A DNA stretch of 25,680 nt from JBPRGH01 sp051418055. GTDB lineage: Bacteria > Bacteroidota > Bacteroidia > Cytophagales > Cyclobacteriaceae. The stretch's first letter is position 1. Each line of letters opens with the position of its first letter. Both the position numbers and the translations under genes were made by a program. Below the pieces are notes generated by a model. The model was given only the letters and a program-made list of their open reading frames with translations, was not told the origin of the DNA and did not search any database. The stretch covers positions 1 to 25,680 of the forward strand of contig JBPRGH010000080.1 in the NCBI GenBank assembly GCA_051418055.1, written 5' to 3'. Positions 1 to 7,933 of the stretch are shown here, one piece after another.

Positions 1-149
1 TGGGTTGCTCCCCAGCAGAGCCCGCCTCCGCTTGTCCTGATAAGACAAATATAATTCCTACTATTAAATTTAAATCAAAAAGTTATTCACATGTTTTGGG
101 CTTTAGGTAGGGAAGCTGTCAACCTATATCATGAGGGTATAGTTTTATT

Positions 150-211
150 ATCATAAGTATTTAGTAATTAGTGTCTACTCAAGACTATGTACTATGTACT
201 CATTACTAAAT
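150..211. repeat. Direct repeat copy 1 (~61 bp)
   Basis: This segment, beginning ATCATAAGTATTTAGTA, recurs 138 bp downstream at 288-349 with about four differences, all transitions, in 61 bases. It contains the partly self-similar words ACTATGTACTATGTACTCA. It is non-coding. It looks like an intergenic repeat that duplicated together with the 7-bp array between the copies. Confidence 0.85.
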
Positions 212-225
212 AGCACATCTTTATT

Positions 226-270
226 AGTCCGTAGTCCGTAGTCTTTAGTCCTAAGTCCTAAGTCCGGAGT
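226..270. repeat. 7-bp tandem repeat, about 6.4 units
   Basis: The units read AGTCCGT, AGTCCGT, AGTCTTT, AGTCCTA, AGTCCTA, AGTCCGG and a partial AGT. The AGTC core is constant and the last three bases vary. Heptanucleotide arrays occur in intergenic DNA of several bacterial groups and can expand or contract by slippage. Here the array sits between two direct repeats and no gene crosses it. Confidence 0.85.
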
Positions 271-287
271 ATTTAATAGGTTTAATA

Positions 288-349
288 ATCATAAGTATTT
301 AGTAGTTAGTGCCTACTCAAGGCTATGTACTATATACTCATTACTAAAC
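288..349. repeat. Direct repeat copy 2 (~61 bp)
   Basis: This is the second copy of the repeat at 150-211, in the same orientation, with about four transitions. The open frame that starts at 325 takes its start codon from this repeat, which is one reason not to trust that start. Confidence 0.85.
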
Positions 350-459
350 ACCCGGTCTCCTGTGCAGGGCAGGATTTTCATCAATTATGTATATGTTGTT
401 GCACAGGGGAGGCGCTCAGTTTTAGTTTGGTAGCTGCTGACTGCCAACTGATTTTCACT

Positions 460-564
460 AAGAATGAACCTGTAAAATTTGAAAATGTGGTTGATGAAAA
501 ACTAACAAATTGGTGGAGTATAGGATTGTTGCTTATAACATTGTTTTTAACATATTTACAGTAG
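460..564 (+). pseudogene. Possible tail of a lost membrane protein gene
   Basis: The frame ending with TAG at 562-564 encodes a stretch starting KNEPVKFENVVDEKL, followed by a hydrophobic segment (WWSIGLLLITLFLTYLQ) that would make one membrane helix. The composition looks like real coding sequence, unlike the Cys-rich translation upstream, which derives from repeat DNA. No start codon in this frame is convincing. The simplest reading is a gene remnant truncated by the repeat block. A very small membrane protein is the alternative. The family is not recognised. Confidence 0.3.
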
Positions 565-748
565 TTACATATAATTTGTATATTGATAAAAATTTTAGGA
601 GTTACAATTTGATTAGGAGCCAGGATGTTCCAATTGAAGAAAAGTTCTATTATAATTAAAATAAGGTTTTTTGTTAGGGGTAGTATCCGGATTAAACCAA
701 ATAGAATAGAATCAATATGATTAAGACAATAAACATTCGTAAAATAAA

Positions 749-2431
749 TTGGAAATAGATACTATTATTATTGGTTCGGGGGCCGCAGGGCTTTCCTCGG
801 CTATTTGTCTTTCACGTGCTGGTCAGCGTGTGCTGGTTCTTGAGCAGCATGATGTTCCTGGAGGATGGTGTCATAATTTTTACCTGAATGGTTATCGTTT
901 TAGCCCCGGAGTGCACTATATCGGGTCACTTGGTAAAGGGGAATCAACCAGTGAATTGTATCGAGGGTTGGGTATCGCAAATGACCTGGTATTTTTTAAA
1001 ATGAATCCGGTGTCTTATGAACATTGCTGGATAGGTGATGAACGTATTGATATGCCTGCGGGTTTTGATGAATTATATCAATCACTCTCTCAGCGTTTCC
1101 CTAAAGAAAAAAAAGGCCTTTCCGAATATCTGGTTACTGTCCGCAACGTGAGCCGTCAGTTACATCTGATCCCTAAAATGAATGGCTTTTGGGATAATAT
1201 TACCATTCCCTGGCGAACCAGGCATTTGGGTAAGTATGGTTTATTTAGTTTAAAAAGAGTGATTGACTGGCACATCAAAGATCCATTATTAAAGAAGGTA
1301 TTGAACGTGCAGTGTGGAGACCATGGATTATCCCCTGCCAAGGCCAGTTTTCCGGTGCATTGTGCGGTCATGGACCACTATTCTAATGGAGGATATTACC
1401 CGATGGGTGGTGGCGGTGCCATTGTAAAAGCGATGACCAAATCTATCAAACAAAATGGCAGTGAAGTAAGAACGAGCCAGGGAGTTAAACGCATTCTTAT
1501 AGATGGAAATAAAAAGAAACGAGCTGTTGGAGTAGAACTTGAAAACGGAGAGAAAATCTATGCAAAAACTATTATTTCTAATGCGGATCCCAGCACCACA
1601 TACCTTGATTTGATCGGTGAAAGTAACCTCAGCCCTAAACTGTTGAAGCAACTGGCCAAAACAAAATATTCATGTACTTCGCTCATGCTATTTTTAACCG
1701 TAGCTATGGATGTGCGTGAAGCAGGACTTGATTCCGGTAATATATGGTTGTTGGCTGACAAAGACACAGATGATCTCTTCAGAGAAATGATGAAGGTTGA
1801 CATTGCATTGGGTGATGAATTTCCCGGAATGTTTATTAGCTGTACCACACTTAAAGATCCAACAAGTTTTGATGGCAGGCACCATGTGCTCGAAGTTGTT
1901 ACATTTATCAACCGTAAATCATTTGCGCAATTTAAGGGGGAAGAAAATCAACGTTCACAAGAGTATGCACAGTTTAAGGAGCGCCTGACCGAGAAAATTA
2001 TCAATAGCCTCGAAAAAGTAGTGCCTGGGATCAGTGGTAAAATTGTTCATCAAGAACTGGGTACACCAATGACGAATGAGTTTTATATTAACTCAACCGA
2101 CGGAAATGTGTACGGGACGGAGAAGAGCTTCATGCAAACTGGCCCTTTTTCTTTTAAATCAGAAAGCGAGATCGAAAACCTGCATCTGTGTGGTGCAAGT
2201 ATAATGGCACATGGTGTTGCCGGGGCATCCTATTCCGGAGTGCAAACAGCAGCAAACATCCTTAACTGCAGTCAGGATGATCTACTGAAAGCTGATGGAT
2301 CTCAAAACGTGCGTGTTTATGATGCGGAAGACAGCTCAGCATATCCTGATTGGATGCTTCAGAAAATGAAGGTGAGAAGAGCACGTATGGAAGCTGACTT
2401 AGAAACTTCAAATAAATTGAAGGGTTCATAA
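749..2431 (+). CDS. FAD-dependent oxidoreductase, RetSat/CrtI-like
   Basis: A 560-residue flavoprotein of the phytoene desaturase / carotenoid isomerase / retinol saturase superfamily. The N-terminus carries the dinucleotide-binding fold with GSGAAG at residues 9-14 and the acidic E32 that binds the ADP ribose. PGGWCHNF and FSPGVHYIG (residues 38-59) then match the RetSat-type pattern. Near the C-terminus, LHLCGASIMAHGVAGASYSG is the second FAD-contact motif of the family. The length fits, since family members run about 490-610 residues. The start is a TTG at 749: an in-frame TAA lies at 740-742, and the glycine motif leaves no room for a later start. By family it would saturate, desaturate or isomerise a polyene or isoprenoid lipid, but the substrate cannot be read from sequence. 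It stands alone, without carotenoid genes around it. Confidence 0.85.
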   Translation: MEIDTIIIGSGAAGLSSAICLSRAGQRVLVLEQHDVPGGWCHNFYLNGYRFSPGVHYIGSLGKGESTSELYRGLGIANDLVFFKMNPVSYEHCWIGDERIDMPAGFDELYQSLSQRFPKEKKGLSEYLVTVRNVSRQLHLIPKMNGFWDNITIPWRTRHLGKYGLFSLKRVIDWHIKDPLLKKVLNVQCGDHGLSPAKASFPVHCAVMDHYSNGGYYPMGGGGAIVKAMTKSIKQNGSEVRTSQGVKRILIDGNKKKRAVGVELENGEKIYAKTIISNADPSTTYLDLIGESNLSPKLLKQLAKTKYSCTSLMLFLTVAMDVREAGLDSGNIWLLADKDTDDLFREMMKVDIALGDEFPGMFISCTTLKDPTSFDGRHHVLEVVTFINRKSFAQFKGEENQRSQEYAQFKERLTEKIINSLEKVVPGISGKIVHQELGTPMTNEFYINSTDGNVYGTEKSFMQTGPFSFKSESEIENLHLCGASIMAHGVAGASYSGVQTAANILNCSQDDLLKADGSQNVRVYDAEDSSAYPDWMLQKMKVRRARMEADLETSNKLKGS

Positions 2432-2448
2432 AAGGTTATTAACAATAA

Positions 2449-2571
2449 ATAAATGTCATTGATGAAGGCATTTATGCGGTTCGTAGCACTAAAGGTAATA
2501 AAATCATGGTTTCTCATCAGTGGGATGGAAAAGAGAGGCGAATAAAGCTGTTTCCACCTACTTTTAGATAA
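2449..2571 (+). pseudogene. Short open stretch, probable gene tail or tiny ORF
   Basis: After an in-frame stop at 2446-2448 the frame stays open to a TAA at 2569-2571. It encodes about 40 residues of coding-like composition, including DEGIYAVRSTKGNKIMVSHQ and a basic end, ERRIKLFPPTFR. The only ATG, at 2506, would leave a 21-residue peptide. It lies between the flavoprotein and the outer-membrane protein and is probably the decayed C-terminus of a lost gene. No family is recognised. Confidence 0.3.
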
Positions 2572-2605
2572 TTTGCTTACATTGTGCCGGAGTAGCATAG
2601 ACAAA

Positions 2606-3145
2606 ATGAAAACTAGAAAGTATAATCTGACCCACTTATTAAATAATGCCAGGCAAGCGCTTTTTATTTTGTTTTTTCTGGTGAGTACTCAAATTTATGC
2701 ACAGGAAGAAACAAACCCGAAAAATTTTGGTATCCACGCAGGAGTAAATAGTGGTCTCTGGGACAACGTCTCCGGACCAAGTTTTTCTTTCCATTATGCA
2801 TTTCAGACAGAAAAAGTGGTACAACTTGAATCAATGCTTTTCTTTGACAGTCAATCAGGAAGAGCAGCCTTAAGCGGAAAATCACAGAAAAATTCAGGTC
2901 TTGGTTTGGCGGCTGGTATAAGGTTCAACATCTTGCCTCAAAAAAACTGGAACCCTTCTTTTGTCATTATGCCCGGACTTATATATAGTTCCGAAACACA
3001 AGCTGATTATAGAAGGAGTGGGATATCTGGCAGCCTTTTTCTTGCCTTTTCAAATACCTTTTACAGAAGGCATATGCTTAGCATAGGGGTCAACAGAGGT
3101 GAAAACATTTTGCTGGGGTATCTAAAATACGGTTTCTGGTTTTGA
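2606..3145 (+). CDS. Small predicted outer-membrane beta-barrel protein
   Basis: A 179-residue exported protein. I start it at ATG 2606 (MKTRKYNLTH), not at an upstream TTG at 2573, because the ATG puts a classic signal peptide at the N-terminus: a basic start, the hydrophobic core ALFILFFLVSTQI at about residues 18-30, and a cut near YAQ at 31-33. The mature part alternates hydrophobic and polar residues with many Gly and aromatic positions (FGIHAGVNSG, FSFHYAFQ, GLGLAAGIRFNILP, GLIYSS, SLFLAFSNTFY) and ends in an aromatic residue (KYGFWF). These are marks of an 8-strand barrel inserted by BAM, as in PorT-like/OmpW-like Bacteroidota proteins. Its specific function is unknown. No operon partner is apparent. 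Confidence 0.65.
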   Translation: MKTRKYNLTHLLNNARQALFILFFLVSTQIYAQEETNPKNFGIHAGVNSGLWDNVSGPSFSFHYAFQTEKVVQLESMLFFDSQSGRAALSGKSQKNSGLGLAAGIRFNILPQKNWNPSFVIMPGLIYSSETQADYRRSGISGSLFLAFSNTFYRRHMLSIGVNRGENILLGYLKYGFWF

Positions 3146-3241
3146 AGAGAAAAATATACCAATCTTCTTATTGGAATTTTCACGAACGAGGTCACTTACC
3201 AAATAATCGCGTTTCTCTGCAGTCCATATTGCAGGTGAAGA
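3122..3241 (-). pseudogene. Possible gene tail, antisense to the OMP 3' end
   Basis: On the minus strand a frame of 39 codons runs from just after a TAG at 3244-3242 to a TAG at 3124-3122. It includes SSPAIWTAEKRDYLVSDLVR and continues ENSNKKIGIFFSSK. The composition looks coding, but there is no start codon, and the last codons overlap the 3' end of the outer-membrane protein gene. It is probably a decayed fragment. Chance cannot be excluded at this length. Confidence 0.22.
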
Positions 3242-3352
3242 CTATTCTATAAGTTATAACTTTTATTAATTACGTTTAACAAATAATAAAATAAGTTAAA
3301 CAAAAATATTTTGTGCTCGTTCATAAATAAGTAAGTACTAAAACAGCACATT

Positions 3353-5680
3353 ATGAAAAGATTTGAACGACTTTTAACTTATCAATTACCTTTATGGTCT
3401 TTGATATTTTTATTGACAACAACCATTTCGGGTTGTGATGATGATGACGAGGTTGCTCCGGCCATACCAACCGGAAATACAAAGGAGTATACTTTAAATT
3501 CGGTAGCTGATCCTTCAATTAGCGGAACGGCAACTTTTTCCGAGCTTGATGATAATACCACACAGATTGAGATTTCCCTTACCGGAACACCTGATGGCGG
3601 GTCTCATCCGGCACATATCCATGCTAATACAGCAGCGGAGACAGGTGATATAGTTATTTCACTCGAACCTGTGGATGGCACTACGGGTACAAGCACTACT
3701 ATAATAAGTGTTAAAGATGACGGTACTCCGGTTACTTATCAGGAATTATTGGCTTTTGATGGTTACATCAATGTACATTTAAGCGCCGATGACCTGGGAA
3801 CAATTGTCGCCCAGGGAGATATCGGACAGAATGAATTAACAGGCGTATCCAAAACCTATCCACTGGAAGAAAGAGCTGTTGCCGGCATAAACGGAACAGC
3901 AACTTTTGAAGAACGGATGAATGGCGAAGCACTTGCTACCTTAAATCTGACAGGCACTCCTGATGGAGGTGAGCATCCTGCACATATCCACATGAATACT
4001 GCGGCTGAAGGTGGAAGTATTGCTTTTTCTTTCAATCCGGTGAATGGAACAACAGGCATGAGCAAGACAAATGTAGCAGCTTTGGATGATGGAACATCTT
4101 TTCTTTATGAGGATGTACTTTCATTTGACGGTTACATCAATGTGCATCTTAGCGCCGATGATCTGGGAACAATTGTCGCCCAGGGAGATATCGGACAGAA
4201 TGAATTAACAGGCGTATCCAAAACCTATCCACTGGAAGAAAGAGCTGTTGCCGGCATTAGCGGAACGGCAACTTTTGAAGAGCGTAAAAATGGGGAGGCG
4301 CTTGCTACTTTATCCCTTGAAGGTACCCCTGATGGCGGTGTGCACCCTGCACATATCCACATGAATACTGCGGCTGAAGGTGGAAGTATTGCTTTTTCTT
4401 TCAACCCTGTAAATGGAACAACAGGCATGAGCAAGACAAATGTAGCAGCTCTGGATGACGGGACAGCTTTCTTTTATGAGGATGTACTTTCATATGATGG
4501 TTATGTTAATGTGCACTTGAGCGCCGATGACCTGGCTACAATTGTCGCCCAGGGAGATATCGGACAAAATGAGCTGACTGGAGTTTCCAAAACCTATACA
4601 CTGGAAGAAAGAGCTGTTGCCGGTATTAGCGGAACGGCCACTTTTGAAGAGCGGGTAAACGGTGAAGCGCTTGCTACTTTAGATCTTACAGGAACACCTG
4701 ATGGAGGTGAGCATCCTGCACATATCCACATGAATACTGCGGCTGAGGGTGGAAGCATTGTTTTCTCTTTTAACCCTGTAAATGGAACAACAGGCATGAG
4801 CAAGACAAATGTAGCAGCACTGGATGACGGGACACCTTTCCTTTATGAGGATGTGCTTTCGTATGATGGTTACATCAATGTGCACCTAAGCGCCCAGGAC
4901 CTGGCTACAATTGTCGCCCAGGGAGATATCGGACAAAATGAACTGACAGGTGTTTCTAAAACTTATACCCTGGAAGAAAGAGCTGTTGCCGGAATTAGCG
5001 GAACGGCCACTTTTGAAGAACGTGTAAATGGTGAAGCACTGGCAACTTTAGATCTGACAGGAACACCTGATGGAGGTGAACATCCTGCACATATCCACAT
5101 GAATACTGCAGCTGAGGGTGGAAGCATTGCTTTCTCTTTTAACCCTGTAAATGGAACAACAGGGATGAGCAAGACCAATGTAGCAGCACTAGACGACGGG
5201 ACACCTTTCCTTTATGCTGATGTACTTTCATACGATGGTTATATTAATGTACACCTAAGCGCCAATGATCTTGGTACAATTGTCGCTCAGGGAGATATCG
5301 GACAGAATGAGCTAACAGGCACCACAGTACAATACACACTTTCCGAAGCTAATGGGTCAGGAGTTAGTGGTGTAGCGGTAATTGAAGAGCGGGTGAATGG
5401 TGAAGCTTTGGCTACATTAGATCTAACCGGCACACCTGCCGAAGGAGATCACCCTGCCCATATACATATGAATTCTGCTGCTGAAGGTGGTGATATTGTT
5501 TTAACATTTAATAACGTAGATGGTAGTACCGGAATGAGTAAAACAAATGTATCAGTTCTTGATAATGGCACAGCATTTGGTTATTCCGAAGTGCTTAACT
5601 ATGATGGATATATTAATATACATTTAAGTCCTGCGGATTTAACCGTAGTCGCTCAGGGTAACATTGGTGCCAATAATTAA
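3353..5680 (+). CDS. Lipoprotein with six tandem CHRD domains
   Basis: A 775-residue surface or periplasmic lipoprotein. The signal peptide ends in the lipobox TISGC with Cys28, followed by an acidic DDDDE run that may act as a sorting signal in this phylum. The rest is six CHRD (chordin-type) domains with a period of exactly 123 residues, starting near residues 46, 169, 292, 415, 538 and 661; the last is slightly shorter. Each repeat carries LTGTPDGGEHPAHIHMNTAA and a DGYINVHLSADDLGTIVAQG segment, whose HPAHIH and NVHLS histidines are the typical CHRD core. CHRD domains occur in bacterial secreted proteins, often near cupredoxin-like or metal-linked proteins, but their biochemical role is not settled. 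A rho-independent terminator follows at once, so it is transcribed alone or as the last gene. The high DNA identity between repeats points to recent internal duplication. Confidence 0.88.
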   Translation: MKRFERLLTYQLPLWSLIFLLTTTISGCDDDDEVAPAIPTGNTKEYTLNSVADPSISGTATFSELDDNTTQIEISLTGTPDGGSHPAHIHANTAAETGDIVISLEPVDGTTGTSTTIISVKDDGTPVTYQELLAFDGYINVHLSADDLGTIVAQGDIGQNELTGVSKTYPLEERAVAGINGTATFEERMNGEALATLNLTGTPDGGEHPAHIHMNTAAEGGSIAFSFNPVNGTTGMSKTNVAALDDGTSFLYEDVLSFDGYINVHLSADDLGTIVAQGDIGQNELTGVSKTYPLEERAVAGISGTATFEERKNGEALATLSLEGTPDGGVHPAHIHMNTAAEGGSIAFSFNPVNGTTGMSKTNVAALDDGTAFFYEDVLSYDGYVNVHLSADDLATIVAQGDIGQNELTGVSKTYTLEERAVAGISGTATFEERVNGEALATLDLTGTPDGGEHPAHIHMNTAAEGGSIVFSFNPVNGTTGMSKTNVAALDDGTPFLYEDVLSYDGYINVHLSAQDLATIVAQGDIGQNELTGVSKTYTLEERAVAGISGTATFEERVNGEALATLDLTGTPDGGEHPAHIHMNTAAEGGSIAFSFNPVNGTTGMSKTNVAALDDGTPFLYADVLSYDGYINVHLSANDLGTIVAQGDIGQNELTGTTVQYTLSEANGSGVSGVAVIEERVNGEALATLDLTGTPAEGDHPAHIHMNSAAEGGDIVLTFNNVDGSTGMSKTNVSVLDNGTAFGYSEVLNYDGYINIHLSPADLTVVAQGNIGANN
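3488..5677 (+). repeat. Six tandem 369-bp repeats inside the CHRD gene
   Basis: The units begin near 3488, 3857, 4226, 4595, 4964 and 5333. Copies 2 to 5 are the most alike; copies 1 and 6 are diverged, as expected for an array growing from the middle. Bases 3794-3888 are identical to 4163-4257 (95 bp), and 3977-4035 are identical to 4346-4404 (59 bp). Such identity at synonymous sites indicates recent duplication or gene conversion and makes copy number prone to change. Confidence 0.9.
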
Positions 5681-5696
5681 GCAGAACTACATGAGT

Positions 5697-5728
5697 AAAA
5701 AGCCTCAACTTTTTGTTGGGGCTTTTTT
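5697..5728 (+). terminator. Rho-independent terminator of the CHRD gene
   Basis: AAAAAGCCTCAAC, a five-T loop and GTTGGGGCTTTTTT form a 13-bp stem with one G-T pair, ending in a T run. It starts 16 bases after the stop codon of the CHRD lipoprotein gene. Confidence 0.88.
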
Positions 5729-5780
5729 ATTGAACTAAAATTTCTCTGACTCTTCATTGTTGTTTTGAAGATAAAATATT

Positions 5781-5893
5781 CTAATCTACAACAGAAGCTA
5801 TTGTCGCTACTGTCCTTGTAATTTCGTCACCCAATCCTCCAAGATTTGATAAGATCACAATTCCCTCCTCTCTTGTTGGTGTTTTCACCAACG
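5781..5893 (-). pseudogene. Possible C-terminal gene remnant beside a palindrome
   Basis: Minus-strand frame ending with TAG at 5783-5781. Its translation includes GIVILSNLGGLGDEITRTVA and ends ASVVD, which reads like a true protein C-terminus; the 'GIVILSN' strand is reminiscent of serine beta-lactamase-type hydrolases, but this is only a resemblance. Upstream the frame runs into the 5872-5895 palindrome (read as LVKTPTR), and no credible start exists. Either a gene was broken and only its tail remains, or this is chance. It lies just beyond the stop of the delta-60 repeat gene on the same strand. Confidence 0.3.
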
Positions 5894-5895
5894 AG
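5872..5895. repeat. Dispersed palindrome, copy A
   Basis: CTTGTTGGTG, a TTTT loop and CACCAACGAG form a 10-bp stem with one wobble pair. The same palindrome occurs at 7938-7961 and 8016-8039, in the same orientation and preceded by CCTCC-like sequence. Copy A begins 4 bases past the stop codon of the delta-60 repeat gene on the minus strand. No T run follows on either strand, so it is not an ordinary intrinsic terminator, although it could protect an mRNA 3' end. Confidence 0.85.
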
Positions 5896-5899
5896 TAAA

Positions 5900-7786
5900 T
5901 TAATATTTCACAAGCAATTTTTCATAGACTTTATTCCTTTCCTGCTCCAGTGAAACAATATAGATGCCGGGAGTAAAATTATGTTCCAGGTCAAAGCTAT
6001 ACTCATTGGTGCTGCCGGGCAATTCTATTTGATTTTCATAAAAAATCCTTCCCTGCAGATCCTTTATATTGAGATAAATCGGTTTACTCGGAAATGATGT
6101 AGTAATGAAAAAATTTATCTTTTTACTTATTGAAGGATTTGAAAAGATCCTGAGTTCTAAATCATCCATACCTCCTGTCTTCTCCACGTGTATCATATTA
6201 TAGTATTCATATGTACCGTCAAAATCTACCTGTTTGAGGCGGTAATAATTAGAGCCTGTAGATGGAGTTTTATGAATAAAATTGTAGTACTGAATTATTT
6301 CTGAGTTTACCTTTCCATTGATCTGCGATATATGATTAAAGAATTTACCGTCCACAGAATGCTGAACTTCAAAATAATCATTATTTAATTCTGATGCGGT
6401 TGACCATTTTAGCAATACCTGTTGTTTTTCTGTTAGACTTCCTGTAAAGTTTATCAATTCTACCGGAACAACCTCCTGCTCCAGCAGGATCTTATTTAAA
6501 AAAAATTCCTTTCTTATAGTACCCCTATATATGTCCCATCCTGCAACTAATAAATTTCCATCATTATGAAGCTTCATACTAAAGATAACACTGTTGCCTG
6601 AAGTAAACTCATAAGCATTATATCCCCATGAACCAAAAGCAGGATCATAATTGCCATCAGCAAATAATCGGAATATAACAGCTGGTATAAAAGAATAGGA
6701 ATATATGTCCATAGCCCCACCAGCCAAAATCTTATCATTAAATTGGATCTGTAAAGCTCTTCCGGTAGTCTTTCCACCTTCGTTGTAGGCAAAACCTGAA
6801 AAACTACCATCAAAACTACCGGAAGATGTTAACTGTTCTACTAAAATTTCAGATGCACCTGGAGAAGGAGCAAAATCATAAGGAAATATTGATTCACCAA
6901 CAACAAGAATTTCTCCGGAAGACTTTACTTTAACATCATATAATCGGTTATGCTCTAAATTACTAAATGTTAATGTTCCTCCGGAACCAAAAGAAGTATC
7001 AATACTACCATCAATATTAAAACGTGCCACGGCAAAAAATTCATAGGAGGAATATTGAATTTCATATCCTGCAGCTACAATTTTGCCATCAGGTTGTAAT
7101 TCAATAGCATTTATTTCATCATCAAGTCCATTAAAATCAAGATACACTAATCCACTGGATCCAAATGTTCCATCCAATAGGCCATCCGTATTATATCGCA
7201 GCAATAGAAAATCTTTACCAGTAGCACAAACAGAATATCCGCCTACTACAATATATCCATCGGGCTGTACTGCAATGGCATGTGCCCGATCAGCATTGGA
7301 GGATATATCTGTAACTGTAGTACCATTAGTTCCGAAAGTCAGATCTAACGTTCCGTCGCTATTATATCTGGCAAGTCCAACTTTAGAAAATGAGGTGCTT
7401 AGAGATTCACCAACTACAACGATCTTTCCATCCGCTTGTAATGCAACTGAGAATGCCAGGCTGCTAGTTTCCCCAAAATTTCCTCTTACTATCCCATTGG
7501 TTCCAAATGTCAGATCATCAGTTCCATCAGGATTAAACCGCATCAGCTGAAATTCATAATCAGGTGTCCCGTAGATATTTTCTTGTACAAAAACAATGAT
7601 CTTCCCGTCATCCTGGACAGCTAAAATATCCCTTCCGGGATCTTCTGAAGCGACAAACCCTATATCCCTACCATAAAAATCAGGATCAATAGATCCATCC
7701 TGGGCAAAACAGGTGATTGAAAGACCAGATAAAAGCCAAAAGACACCAAGAATAACTATATAGTTATTATGGATTTTGAGATTCAT
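5900..7786 (-). CDS. Exported delta-60 repeat protein with T9SS sorting domain
   Basis: A 628-residue secreted protein. I start it at the ATG 7786 (MNLKIHNNYI): this gives a proper signal peptide (IVILGVFWLLSGLSITCFA, cut near residue 28), whereas the longer open frame upstream is basic, has no signal, and reads through palindromic repeats. Residues ~31-430 hold about seven delta-60 repeats with the pattern (L/V)xRaNxDGxxDxxFGxxG alternating with xxQxDGKIvvaG; these form a beta-propeller-like surface. After a linker region resembling a small beta-sandwich (~440-535), the last ~85 residues form a type IX secretion C-terminal domain (LELRIFSNPS, LNIKDLQGRIFYE, GIYIVSLE, EKLLVKY). It is therefore expected to pass the outer membrane and be cleaved or anchored there. 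Ligand and role are unknown. The gene is flanked by copies of a palindromic repeat. Confidence 0.85.
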   Translation of the reverse strand: MNLKIHNNYIVILGVFWLLSGLSITCFAQDGSIDPDFYGRDIGFVASEDPGRDILAVQDDGKIIVFVQENIYGTPDYEFQLMRFNPDGTDDLTFGTNGIVRGNFGETSSLAFSVALQADGKIVVVGESLSTSFSKVGLARYNSDGTLDLTFGTNGTTVTDISSNADRAHAIAVQPDGYIVVGGYSVCATGKDFLLLRYNTDGLLDGTFGSSGLVYLDFNGLDDEINAIELQPDGKIVAAGYEIQYSSYEFFAVARFNIDGSIDTSFGSGGTLTFSNLEHNRLYDVKVKSSGEILVVGESIFPYDFAPSPGASEILVEQLTSSGSFDGSFSGFAYNEGGKTTGRALQIQFNDKILAGGAMDIYSYSFIPAVIFRLFADGNYDPAFGSWGYNAYEFTSGNSVIFSMKLHNDGNLLVAGWDIYRGTIRKEFFLNKILLEQEVVPVELINFTGSLTEKQQVLLKWSTASELNNDYFEVQHSVDGKFFNHISQINGKVNSEIIQYYNFIHKTPSTGSNYYRLKQVDFDGTYEYYNMIHVEKTGGMDDLELRIFSNPSISKKINFFITTSFPSKPIYLNIKDLQGRIFYENQIELPGSTNEYSFDLEHNFTPGIYIVSLEQERNKVYEKLLVKY

Positions 7787-7879
7787 TATATGACAGTTTA
7801 GGTTCTGTCTTATACAAGGTAAGAAAAATAAATGAAAGATTTTTAGAGGATTTATCCAACACATTCCGGTCTCCCTAGC

Positions 7880-7904
7880 TAGGTGTAGCATCCAGCTACA
7901 CCTA
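7880..7904. repeat. Hairpin, 10-bp perfect stem
   Basis: TAGGTGTAGC, loop ATCCA, then GCTACACCTA: a perfect 10-bp inverted repeat. It is followed directly by a 5-bp hairpin at 7915-7929 (TCCGT, TTCTT, ACGGA) and then by dispersed palindrome copy B. No T run follows, so it is not an intrinsic terminator. Confidence 0.75.
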
Positions 7905-7933
7905 AAATATCTATTCCGTTTCTTACGGAGCCA

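Larger units (their letters stand above)
1..748. other. Repeat-rich intergenic region, no intact gene
   Basis: This stretch has no convincing complete gene. It holds two copies of a ~61-bp direct repeat, a 7-bp tandem array between them, a second short patch of 7-bp-like periodicity near 451-468 (TGCTGAC, TGCCAAC), and a short open stretch at 460-564 that reads like the tail of a membrane protein. The first ~45 bases are more GC-rich than the rest and could be the edge of a neighbouring gene or repeat, but I cannot tell which. An open frame starting at 325 begins inside the second direct repeat and is not a credible whole gene. Confidence 0.6.

Noticed and set aside
226..270. CRISPR array
   Set aside because: The units are 7 bp with no spacers; no 20-40 bp repeat-spacer pattern and no cas genes in the window.
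325..459. Open frame with ATG at 325 joined to the 460-564 stretch as one 79-residue protein
   Set aside because: Its first part is translated repeat DNA, rich in Cys with odd composition; only the last ~34 residues look coding.
3856..5178. Four regularly spaced minus-strand frames of about 70 residues
   Set aside because: They recur every 369 bp because they are shadows of the CHRD repeats, with nearly the same sequence each time.
7083..7550. 155-residue plus-strand open frame, Ser/Pro-rich
   Set aside because: It is the complement of the delta-60 repeats in the real minus-strand gene; repeats keep the opposite strand free of stops.
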